Source of the DNA: PFJX01 sp031426815
GTDB taxonomy: Bacteria; Pseudomonadota; Gammaproteobacteria; Burkholderiales; Thiobacillaceae
DNA length: 64,000 nt
Direction of reading: 5' to 3'
NCBI GenBank assembly: GCA_031426815.1
Contig: JASJPG010000022.1
Coordinates: 68,944 to 132,943, forward strand
A program made the translations under genes and the position numbers. Shown here piece after piece: positions 10,272 to 17,318 of this stretch. The notes under the pieces are model-generated. The model was given only the letters and a program-made list of their open reading frames with translations. It searched no databases and had not been told where the DNA came from. Each line of letters opens with the position of its first letter. Positions within the stretch are counted from its first letter, which is position 1.

Positions 10272-10386
10272 AACGTCCCGGCCAGGCCAGCCCTTCGACA
10301 TGGTGGAGCTGGCCGGCATGCCGGCGCCAGCGTCCCGGCCGAAGCCATCCCTTCGACCTGGTGGAACTGGCCAGCGTGCCGGCGCC
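10272..10386. repeat. Two-copy tandem repeat, about 58 bp
   Basis: Units 10272-10328 and 10329-10386 share CGTCCCGGCC, CCCTTCGAC, GGTGGA and CCGGCGCC blocks at the same spacing. They differ at roughly a dozen positions. The role is unknown. Confidence 0.65.
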
Positions 10387-10804
10387 ATCGCGGGCGAGTC
10401 CAGGTGTTCGAGCAACGGCCGCCCTCAATCTGCCGCGCAAGGTTCTCTCCCCTTGCCGCCCCCCGCGCTTTGAAAACAGTACGCACTTAGCAAGTAATGT
10501 GCCACGAAAAACGCCCACTTCCTGACCAGCCGGTAAGCATTGATATACCCAATACAAGGGCAATGCGTGCGCGCGGAAATTATTCAGAAAACCGCTTTTG
10601 TGTGTTCAAAAAACAGGCAGCACACTGGGAAGCCGCTGTGGCAGCGGGCTGGCAGGGCGATAAGTGAAATCAATGGCGTTCGGCGAAATGTGCGGAACGG
10701 GTAATATGTAAAATGTAACTAACAAGTTTTGTTTATACACACGTTTTATGCAGCATTAGGCTACACTAAACACATCGAATTTCACGCGCACGCGAGGGCG
10801 AACT

Positions 10805-11074
10805 ATGACCGGCGAAGAATTCAAGGCGGCATTGGCGGAACTGGGGTGGAAGCAAGCGACCATCGCCAGGCGCACCGGATCAAACCGGGTAACGGTCAGC
10901 CGCTGGATATCGGAAAACGCGGTTCCCCAATGGGCCGCTGAATACCTGCGCGTCCTGGTGCTGACCAAGCGGCTGCTGGAAGCCTTCGAGACCGAACCGC
11001 GCGCCCAACTGCTGCGCGACACCCGCGAGGCTTTGCTGTCCGACCCGAAGCAACACCCCGAACAGGACGATTGA
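10805..11074 (+). CDS. XRE/Cro-type HTH regulator
   Basis: An 89-aa small DNA-binding protein. The helix-turn-helix spans about residues 14-36 (WKQATIARRTGSNRVTVSRW), and an acidic tail follows. It is the first gene of the island's rightward gene block and is preceded by an AT-rich leader, so it is probably the element's repressor or early regulator. This is inferred from position. There is no effector domain. Confidence 0.75.
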   Translation: MTGEEFKAALAELGWKQATIARRTGSNRVTVSRWISENAVPQWAAEYLRVLVLTKRLLEAFETEPRAQLLRDTREALLSDPKQHPEQDD

Positions 11075-11164
11075 GATTGCCGGCAACGGCATAGAAGCGG
11101 GGTACAAGGGTGAAGCAACACCCAAGCGCCCCTAACCGCAATGCAACTGCAAAGGAGTTACATC

Positions 11165-11425
11165 ATGGCTGTCAAAACCATATCAGAAACAGACCTCCGG
11201 CACATCGAAGCACTATTCGCCGAGGTATGCAGCATCAACCAGCAAATCGGCATGCTTGCGGATGCAATCGCCGGAGGAAACCTGAGCGAAGGTGCGGTAG
11301 AGAGCATCGGAATACTAGCCAAACAAGCCGGCATGTTTGCCGATATGGGCCTGCAAAAATTCGGTCCTGGCGCTGTTGGCGGGGCTGCTGAGTGGCTGTA
11401 TCCGGGCGCTTTGACGAAGGAATAA
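11165..11425 (+). CDS. Unknown small island protein (86 aa)
   Basis: I do not recognise a family. The start at 11165 has a strong Shine-Dalgarno (AAAGGAG) eight bases upstream and gives MAVKTISETDLRH; an earlier in-frame ATG at 11141 lacks one. The sequence is mostly helical and amphipathic with a Gly/Ala-rich segment (FGPGAVGGAAEWL). It has no signal peptide or clear membrane span. It lies between the XRE regulator and another unknown gene and may belong to the same transcript. Confidence 0.6.
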   Translation: MAVKTISETDLRHIEALFAEVCSINQQIGMLADAIAGGNLSEGAVESIGILAKQAGMFADMGLQKFGPGAVGGAAEWLYPGALTKE

Positions 11426-11524
11426 CCGAGTAAGCCCGCCCCTACTGCGACGGCAGGAAAAGCCGGATACCTTCACCGGCCTGGGGTGGGCACCCAATGA
11501 GGGCGCTTGAAGGAAAGCGCAAAC

Positions 11525-12184
11525 ATGACCGAGAAAAAGACCGAAGCAACGCTTGATTTTGAGGCGAGCGCGGCAAAGCTGGCCGAATGGCTGGCTACAT
11601 TCCGAGATAGCGAATGGACGCCAACAAAAGGCGTCAAAGAACTGAAAGCACTGGCGAAGCATCTTGTGCGCACAGCCGACATGCTGGATAGCGGCCAATG
11701 GATGTATCTGGAACATGTATTCGACACCGCCCCGGACCCAGTAATCATGCCGGATGGTACTGTCAACTACGACCCGCCAGAATTCGGGCCGAATGGCTGG
11801 CCAATTACCACCGACGAAACGAATGCAGGCCGCTATTCGAGCACCGTTTGCAACTTGCGTGACCTTGCCAGCACGGCTCTTCGAGAGGCGAACCAATACC
11901 CAAATTCACGCGCCAAGCCTGAGCTTGCGAGAGCCGCGAATCTGTTTCTGCATATCTGGCTTGAAGCCGGCAAAGACCGGCCCACTTTCTATGATGGCGC
12001 CGTAACGGAGGGCTCCCAAGGCAGCGAGGCAGTGAGCGCATTCAAGAGCGTTTTGGATGGCGCTGGCTACGTGCTTTCAAAGTCGCGCGTGCGTGGCATT
12101 TTGATCGAAGCATGGGCATTGTTTGACCCGCACTTTTTCCCGGAAGGGAGCGATACAACCAGTTTTTTTGTTTGGCGTCAGTGA
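11525..12184 (+). CDS. Unknown island protein (219 aa)
   Basis: I do not recognise a family. ATG 11525 is chosen because GAAGGAAAG lies just upstream; an alternative in-frame start at 11507 lacks such a site. The protein is soluble, acidic and Trp-rich, with no signal peptide or membrane span. Recognisable stretches include LAEWLATFRDSEW near the N terminus and a C-terminal LIEAWALFDPHFF. Base composition is less GC-rich than the flanking chromosome, which fits horizontal origin. It may be cargo or a replication accessory. Confidence 0.65.
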   Translation: MTEKKTEATLDFEASAAKLAEWLATFRDSEWTPTKGVKELKALAKHLVRTADMLDSGQWMYLEHVFDTAPDPVIMPDGTVNYDPPEFGPNGWPITTDETNAGRYSSTVCNLRDLASTALREANQYPNSRAKPELARAANLFLHIWLEAGKDRPTFYDGAVTEGSQGSEAVSAFKSVLDGAGYVLSKSRVRGILIEAWALFDPHFFPEGSDTTSFFVWRQ

Positions 12185-12226
12185 GTTATTTTCGATCCCG
12201 GTTTCGGCGCTTCAATACAACCTAGC

Positions 12227-12242
12227 GGCTAGCAAACTAGCC
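12227..12242. promoter_or_regulatory. Short hairpin after the 219-aa gene
   Basis: GGCTAG and CTAGCC enclose a CAAA loop. There is no T-run, so termination is uncertain. Confidence 0.3.
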
Positions 12243-12263
12243 CCATAACTTGCTCTCCACACC

Positions 12264-12294
12264 CCGACCAATCCGGTCGGATTCCATCGGAATC
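12264..12294. promoter_or_regulatory. Two abutting inverted repeats upstream of alpA, putative operator
   Basis: CCGACC-N5-GGTCGG (12264-12280) abuts GATTCC-ATC-GGAATC (12280-12294). They end 14 bases before the alpA start codon and overlap its likely ribosome-loading region. Binding by AlpA or the XRE protein is inference. Confidence 0.4.
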
Positions 12295-12308
12295 AATGTG
12301 GAGAAGCC

Positions 12309-12578
12309 ATGCAACCGAACACCCTTACCCTTGTCCGAAGCCCAGACGCCCGCGCCGTCTTCGGCAACCTTCCAACCTCAACGTTCTATGAATGGATCGA
12401 GCGGGGCTTGATGCCCCCCGGCGTTTCTATCGGCGTGCGTTCCGTTGCCTGGCCCGCTCACGAGTTGCGCGCGATCGCCGCGGCCCGGATCGCCGGCAAG
12501 TCAGAAGACGAAATCAAAACCCTGGTGCAAGACCTGGTGAAGTCCCGCGCTACGCTGGCCGACAAGGTGGCGGCATGA
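12309..12578 (+). CDS. alpA: AlpA-family regulator / excisionase-like protein
   Basis: An 89-aa MerR-like winged HTH protein of the AlpA family, which in P4-type elements activates integrase or excision genes. The DNA-binding part covers residues 8-55 (TSTFYEWIERGLMPPGV, then WPAHELRAIAAAR). The start has GTGGAGAAGCC upstream. It overlaps the next gene by ATGA at its stop, so 12575-13129 is translationally coupled. Two inverted repeats lie just upstream. Confidence 0.85.
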   Translation: MQPNTLTLVRSPDARAVFGNLPTSTFYEWIERGLMPPGVSIGVRSVAWPAHELRAIAAARIAGKSEDEIKTLVQDLVKSRATLADKVAA

Positions 12579-13129
12579 GCGCCGACAGCATTGCCATGCT
12601 CAAGCAGCTGCTAGTGTTCAACGTGGTCAATCCGCCGGATGATGTGCTTCTCGGCATGCCCTGTCTGAAGCCCAGCAAGCCATATGGCTACAGATGGCAA
12701 ATGCCTTGCGTTGGGCCGGAACTCGGCTTCGCCATCGGCTTTGAATTGGGACTGGCCTTCCTGCGCCTCACGGTCCGGCCAGGCTGCACCGTGTCGCCGG
12801 AACAGATGGACCTGGCACCGTTGGAACTGGCCCGCTTCGTGGCGGGGCATTCGCACCGTGTAGGGCGGCGGGGTGCTGGATCGGCCAGCTATCTGGACGG
12901 CTTCTTTTCCTGCATCGGCGCCTATCTCGATCACGCCTTGAACGCCCGGCAAACCCTGGCGGAACTGCGGCGCCGGCTGGTGGCGCTGGACGATCAAGCC
13001 CTGCGCGCCCGCTGCCTGGCCATTCTCGACGGCAGGCCGGTTGCCGACCTCTTCGACCCCAAAGGGCTGGGCTTCCTGAAGCTAGTCAAGCCGATAGCGC
13101 CGGGCGCCGCATCAAGGGGGCAGCCATGA
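12575..13129 (+). CDS. Unknown island protein (184 aa), coupled to alpA
   Basis: I do not recognise a family. The start overlaps the alpA stop (ATGA) and its own stop overlaps the start of a 30-aa reading frame, so it sits inside a tightly coupled string of genes alpA to primase. The first third carries KPSKPYGYRWQMPCVGPELG followed by a hydrophobic stretch that is too interrupted for a clear membrane helix. The C-terminal half is helical and Arg/Leu-rich. Its position just ahead of the primase-helicase suggests a replication accessory role, which is a guess from context. Confidence 0.65.
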   Translation: MSADSIAMLKQLLVFNVVNPPDDVLLGMPCLKPSKPYGYRWQMPCVGPELGFAIGFELGLAFLRLTVRPGCTVSPEQMDLAPLELARFVAGHSHRVGRRGAGSASYLDGFFSCIGAYLDHALNARQTLAELRRRLVALDDQALRARCLAILDGRPVADLFDPKGLGFLKLVKPIAPGAASRGQP

Positions 13130-13218
13130 AGAACCGCCCCAACCCGCACCGCCAGCCCCGGCCCAGCAAGCCAAGCCGTCAAACGCAACGCCGCCGGCGG
13201 GAGGTATCGCCCCCATGA
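13126..13218 (+). CDS. Candidate 30-aa Arg/Pro-rich micro-protein or coupling leader
   Basis: ATG 13126 overlaps the previous stop as ATGA, and its own TGA overlaps the primase ATG at 13215 in the same way. The peptide starts MKNRPNPHRQPRPSK and ends EVSPP, with many Arg, Pro and Gln. The double overlap suggests it exists to carry ribosomes to the primase start, or encodes a small basic peptide. Confidence 0.45.
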   Translation: MKNRPNPHRQPRPSKPSRQTQRRRREVSPP

Positions 13219-16100
13219 GACCAACCGACTTTATCCGCACCGTTGCCGGCGCGGCGCTGAACCGCTTCGATGATTGCATGGGCTGGCTGGGGCTGGTCGG
13301 CAAGTTCCAGGCGCATGAATTCCTGCCCATCAACCCCAAGCGCGGCGACAGCAAGCCGGGTTCGTTCTCGGTCAACAAAATCAGCGGGGCATGGTCCGAC
13401 TTTGCGACCGGCGACAAGGGCGGCGACCTGGTTTCACTGGCCGCTTACCTGCTGTCCTTGCGCCAGGGCGAGGCCGCCAGCCGGATGAATCGGGAACTTG
13501 GCTTGGGTATCGAGGAACCCGCCCACGCCAAAGGCCCAAGGCCGGGCGATACAAAGCCGGCGCATACCGATACAGCGGCCCAGCCGGCAAAACCCCGCCA
13601 AGACGCGCCAGGCGCGGCGGATGATGCCTTTGTCTGCATCATGCCCGTGCCGGATAACGCACCGGCGCCGCCGGCCGGGCACAGCCGCCACGGCAAGCCC
13701 TCCCGCCGTTACCCATACTTGGCGGCGGATGGCCGGCTGAACTTCTTCCATGATCGCTATGAGCCGAAGCGGGCCGGCGAGCGCAAGCAGTTCAGCCCCC
13801 TTACTCTGTGGCAAGGCCCCGGCGGCAAGCTGGAATGGCGCTTCAAGGCGCCGACCGAACCCCGGCCGCTGTATGGCCTGCCCAGCCTGGCCGCGTACCC
13901 TGAGGCGGAAGCCTGGTTTGTGGAAGGCGAGAAGGCCGCCGAAGCCTTGGCCGGCCTATTGCCCGGCGTGCCGGTGCTGACCTGGCAAGGCGGCGCGCTG
14001 GCCGTGGGCAAGGCGGATTTGTCGCCCTTGGCGGGCCGGCGCTGTGTGGTGTTCCGGGACAACGACGAAGCCGGCGCCAAAGCGGCGGATGGGTTGGTCA
14101 AGCGTCTGCGCCAGGTGCAAGCGGGATCTATTCGACTGGTCAACCTGGTGGCAATGGCACTGTCTGCGAGCTGGGAAGGCGAAGGCGACGCCCGCCGGCC
14201 GCTGCTGGTCGATGGCACGGCGCTGGCCGAAGGCGACGATGCCGCCGACCTGGTGGCGCGGGGCTGGGCGGCGGATCACTTCGCCCTGTTCCTGGCCCGG
14301 CCGGATGCGCTGGCGGAGATCGAGGCACGGGCCAAACCCGCCAGCCCGGCGCCCGGCGTGCAGACGTCTGCACAAGGTCCGGCCGCACCGTCTTTGCCGC
14401 TGCGCCGTTTCGTCACGGATGAGCGCGGCGTCTGGTACTGCGACCCGGAGAAGTCGCCCCGCTGGATATGTGCGCCGCTGGATGTGGTGGCGCTGGTGCG
14501 TGACCCGCATAACCACGGCTGGGCGCTGCTGGTGGCGTTCAAAGACCCGGACGGCAACCGCCATCGGGTGGTTATTTCCATGAGCCTGTTTCGCGGCGAC
14601 GGCGCCGAAGTGGCGGGCTTGCTGCTGGATCAGGGCTTGAACCTCGCCCCGCGCGCCCGCGCCCTGCTGGTGGAGTACCTGCAAACCGCCGACACCCCGC
14701 GCCGGGCCCGGATCACCGGCCGCACCGGCTGGCATGACAGCGGCCCGGCCGGCGGCGTGTTCGTCCTGCCGGATACGGCCATCGGCGGCGGAGAGGAAGA
14801 GTGGTTGTTCGAGACGGAAACTCCGGCCGCGAACAGCTACACACGGCGCGGCACCCTGAACGGCTGGCGCCAGCATGTGGCGGCGCTGTGCGTCGGCAAT
14901 TCCCGCTTGGCGTTCGCCGTGTCCCTGTCCTTCGCCTCGCCGCTGCTCTACCTGGTGGGCGGCGAGTCGGGCGGCTTCCACCTGCGCAGCGCCAGCAGCG
15001 ACGGCAAGACAACGGCGCTACGGGTGGCGGCTTCGGTCTGTGGCGGGGCGGAGTACATGCAGCGTTGGCGGGCCACGGATAACGGCTTGGAAGGGCTGGC
15101 CATGCTGCACTGTGACGCGCCCTTGCTGCTGGATGAGCTGGCACAGATCGACCCGCGCGCCGCCGGAGAAGTCGCGTACATGCTGGCCAACGGCAGCGGC
15201 AAGACGCGGGCCGGGCGCACTGGCGCTGCCAGGGAGCGGAGTAACTGGCGCCTGCTGTTCCTCAGTGCCGGAGAGATCGGCTTGGCCGAACACATGGGCG
15301 AGGCTGGCAAGACGCCGAAGGCCGGGCAGGAATTGCGCCTGGCGGAGATTCCCGCCGATGCCGGCGCCGGCCTGGGGGTGTTCGAGCAACTGCATGGCCA
15401 TGCCGGCGGCAATGAGTTTTCCAAGGCACTGGCGGAAGCCATCCGTCAGCAACACGGCACCGCCTTTCCGGCCTGGCTGGAACGGCTGGCCAAGGAACAG
15501 GCGGACATTCCTGACACCATCAAGGCCGGCATACGCGCCTTCGAGGCCCGCTTTCTGACGGATCAAGCCGGCGGCCAGGCGCACCGGGTGGCGTATCGCT
15601 TCGCCCTGGTCGGTGCGGCGGGCGAGCTGGCCACGTCCTGGGGCTTGACCGGTTGGCCCGAAGGCGAGGCCATGCAGGCGGCGGCAACCTGCTTCCGCGC
15701 CTGGCTGGAACGGCGCGGCGGCGAAGGCAATCAGGAAGAGCGGGCGATGCTGTCACAGGTGCGGGAGTTCATCCGGCGCCGGGGTGAAAGCGCCTTCTCC
15801 GATTGGGACCGGCCGGGCAATGATTCAAACACGCACGCGCCACGGTCAGCGGATCGCGTCGGCTACCGGCGCAACGAAGGCGGTTCGACCGGGACGGCCG
15901 AGTACTTCATTTTTTCCGAAACGTGGCGCAGCGTCATTTGCAAGGGCCTCGATCATGCCGCTGTCGGGCGGTTGCTGGTGGCGAAGGGCTACGCCGAAGC
16001 CGGGGAAAAGGGACGCGAATGGCTCGTAAAGAAAGTGATTCCGACCGAAGGATATAACCGCGTTGTGCATATCCTGCCGTCCATCTTTGAGGATGAATGA
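13215..16100 (+). CDS. TOPRIM primase / DUF927 helicase-like replication protein
   Basis: A 961-aa protein combining, in order, a CHC2-like or DUF-type N-terminal primase region (about residues 20-95, SFSVNKISGAWSDFATGDKGGDLVSL without a full Cys set), a TOPRIM domain (about residues 228-300, with WFVEGEKAAEAL and VVFRDNDEAGAKAA), and a DUF927 ATPase region (about residues 400-700, Walker A-like SSDGKTT near residue 596 and Walker B-like LLLDELAQID near residue 638). Such fusions replicate P4-like satellites and integrative islands. The start is coupled to the 30-aa frame and the stop overlaps the next gene (ATGA). No phage structural genes accompany it. Confidence 0.85.
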   Translation: MRPTDFIRTVAGAALNRFDDCMGWLGLVGKFQAHEFLPINPKRGDSKPGSFSVNKISGAWSDFATGDKGGDLVSLAAYLLSLRQGEAASRMNRELGLGIEEPAHAKGPRPGDTKPAHTDTAAQPAKPRQDAPGAADDAFVCIMPVPDNAPAPPAGHSRHGKPSRRYPYLAADGRLNFFHDRYEPKRAGERKQFSPLTLWQGPGGKLEWRFKAPTEPRPLYGLPSLAAYPEAEAWFVEGEKAAEALAGLLPGVPVLTWQGGALAVGKADLSPLAGRRCVVFRDNDEAGAKAADGLVKRLRQVQAGSIRLVNLVAMALSASWEGEGDARRPLLVDGTALAEGDDAADLVARGWAADHFALFLARPDALAEIEARAKPASPAPGVQTSAQGPAAPSLPLRRFVTDERGVWYCDPEKSPRWICAPLDVVALVRDPHNHGWALLVAFKDPDGNRHRVVISMSLFRGDGAEVAGLLLDQGLNLAPRARALLVEYLQTADTPRRARITGRTGWHDSGPAGGVFVLPDTAIGGGEEEWLFETETPAANSYTRRGTLNGWRQHVAALCVGNSRLAFAVSLSFASPLLYLVGGESGGFHLRSASSDGKTTALRVAASVCGGAEYMQRWRATDNGLEGLAMLHCDAPLLLDELAQIDPRAAGEVAYMLANGSGKTRAGRTGAARERSNWRLLFLSAGEIGLAEHMGEAGKTPKAGQELRLAEIPADAGAGLGVFEQLHGHAGGNEFSKALAEAIRQQHGTAFPAWLERLAKEQADIPDTIKAGIRAFEARFLTDQAGGQAHRVAYRFALVGAAGELATSWGLTGWPEGEAMQAAATCFRAWLERRGGEGNQEERAMLSQVREFIRRRGESAFSDWDRPGNDSNTHAPRSADRVGYRRNEGGSTGTAEYFIFSETWRSVICKGLDHAAVGRLLVAKGYAEAGEKGREWLVKKVIPTEGYNRVVHILPSIFEDE

Positions 16101-16903
16101 TGCTGAACTGGGAAACACTTATCCCCGCTTCGATACCTCCCGAAAGCAGCGAAGCGAGGCACGTCGAAGACCCCGCCGGCCAGACTAAAAACCCTGCACC
16201 GGTACACACTCAAGCCAACGTAGCAGACACGCAAGCGGGACACGATTTGCAGGAAAAAGCAGCGAACTTGCTTAATTCTTGTGCGAATGTCCCAGCGTGT
16301 CCCGGTGAAAATCGGCCTGTGTCCCACTTGGCGACATGCGATAACACATTGAATACAAACAACAATAATGCCAACGTCCCAGATGTCCCAGATGTCCCAG
16401 CAAAAAATCAAAGGGGTAGCTGTTCAACATCTGAAAACGGCGCGCACGGTGGGGGTGCGGAGCTGGAAAATCTTGCGTCAGAAAATGAAGGGTCAAGCGT
16501 TTCCTATCCCCTCAATCCGGCCGCCGTTTGCCTGGTGGTTGCCGCCTGCGAAAAGTCGCCAAGGAACCCGACCCCGGAAGAGATGGGCCGGCATATTCTT
16601 TCCCTGCATCGCCTGCCGCCAGCCGAACAGGTACGGCACTGGCACGGGGTATGCCGTAAGCAAGGGCTGTTGCCGTGGCGTGTCCTGTCCTTCGAGAGCC
16701 CCGGCGAGGGGGAAGACTGTGGCATGTGTGTCCACCTCGATTCCATTCTCGATTACGTCGAAGGCGACGACCGGCGCCGCTGGCACTGGGCATGCAAGCT
16801 GGGCTATCTGATCCTCGAATACGGCCGGGCTACCGAGCGGATCATGCTGGCGCCGCCGGAGTGCCAGAGCTGGGAGCGGTTCTATCCTGGCAAGGCTAGA
16901 TAA
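16097..16903 (+). CDS. Unknown island protein containing one arm of the inverted repeat (268 aa)
   Basis: I do not recognise a family. The start overlaps the primase stop (ATGA). The N-terminal half is low-complexity and hydrophilic, with an Asn-rich run (NTNNNNANVP) and the repeat VPDVPDVPA, and is encoded largely by the 152-bp inverted-repeat arm at 16288-16439. The C-terminal part (residues about 135-268) looks folded: NPAAVCLVVAACEKS, HILSLHRLPPAEQVRHWHGVC and a WHWACKLGYLILEYG stretch. It has several Cys and His residues but no motif I can name. It is the last gene of the coupled block, 0.3 kb from attR. Confidence 0.65.
   Translation: MMLNWETLIPASIPPESSEARHVEDPAGQTKNPAPVHTQANVADTQAGHDLQEKAANLLNSCANVPACPGENRPVSHLATCDNTLNTNNNNANVPDVPDVPAKNQRGSCSTSENGAHGGGAELENLASENEGSSVSYPLNPAAVCLVVAACEKSPRNPTPEEMGRHILSLHRLPPAEQVRHWHGVCRKQGLLPWRVLSFESPGEGEDCGMCVHLDSILDYVEGDDRRRWHWACKLGYLILEYGRATERIMLAPPECQSWERFYPGKAR
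16288..16439. repeat. Right arm of 152-bp inverted repeat
   Basis: It matches 9931-10082 in reverse complement with one mismatch. It is part of the coding sequence of the 268-aa protein and contains three ATGTCCCAG-like units in tandem. Confidence 0.92.
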
Positions 16904-17112
16904 GGCTGCTTTATGGGGAGGGGGGGCTGAAATGTCTACATCCAACCATCCTAGGACCGTCTGGCTAGTTAAATTTTCACGAGCGGGAGTTTTGGGAGAG
17001 GGGGGGGTCAGATTCCATAAGTAAGACTTATTGAAATGTTCGTTGGTGACAGGCTGGCCGGGCAGTCATGGTGGGATGAAAAGAGCTTGCAACAGTGACC
17101 AGCAAAACAAAG

Positions 17113-17135
17113 TGGGGGCACATTTGGGGGCACAA
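17113..17135. repeat. Right GGGGGCA repeats, putative integrase arm-type sites
   Basis: TGGGGGCACA occurs at 17113 and 17125, in the same orientation and with similar spacing (12 versus 10-12 bases) as the left-end copies at 8650-8680. It lies about 55 bases inside attR. Confidence 0.6.
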
Positions 17136-17190
17136 ATGGAATGCAGTCAGAACAACATCCAGCGTTTACAAGGCTTCGCCCTGCCATGTA

Positions 17191-17204
17191 CGATTCCGGC
17201 TCCG
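17191..17204 (+). other. attR core of the genomic island
   Basis: CGATTCCGGCTCCG repeats the tRNA-Leu T-arm/acceptor sequence. It is followed by CACCAG, which also resembles the tRNA end with two G missing. The island therefore spans about 8525-17204. Confidence 0.8.
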
Positions 17205-17220
17205 CACCAGATGTAATGAC

Positions 17221-17250
17221 GAAACAGGCTGCTTCCGGGTGGCCTGTTTC
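17221..17250 (+). terminator. Hairpin beyond attR, likely the original tRNA-Leu terminator
   Basis: GAAACAGGC (17221-17229) pairs exactly with GCCTGTTTC (17242-17250). It lies at the distance from attR where a terminator for the uninterrupted tRNA would be expected. The U-tract is weak. Confidence 0.55.
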
Positions 17251-17318
17251 ATGTCGGCATCGTTCGGCCTACCGCGAAAGTCCGGTTTGCCGAACAAGCC
17301 CACGACCGAGGGGACTGT

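Larger units (their letters stand above)
9921..10804. other. 884-bp island interval without a convincing gene
   Basis: This interval holds the left arm of a 152-bp inverted repeat (9931-10082), a two-copy 58-bp tandem repeat (10272-10386), and an AT-richer stretch (about 10490-10800) leading into the XRE regulator. On the minus strand, 9931-10150 reads as a relic of the gene at 16097-16903: it shares the VPACPGENRPVSHLATC stretch and a GATTTGCAGGAAAAA block just beyond the identical part. Six-frame openness here is a GC effect. I see no start, RBS and domain combination that supports a gene. Confidence 0.6.
16904..17318. other. Right end of the island and junction, no gene seen
   Basis: The 415-bp stretch holds G-runs, a small hairpin (ATAAGT...ACTTAT near 17018-17033), the right GGGGGCA pair, attR and then chromosomal DNA with a hairpin. 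I see no supportable gene. Confidence 0.6.

Noticed and set aside
10490..10800. Possible gene in the AT-richer stretch before the XRE regulator
   Set aside because: No frame with start, RBS and plausible protein; more likely promoter or replication-related DNA.
17191..17215. Possible second tRNA fragment
   Set aside because: Only the T-arm/acceptor end is present, with two bases missing; it is the attR duplicate, not a tRNA gene.
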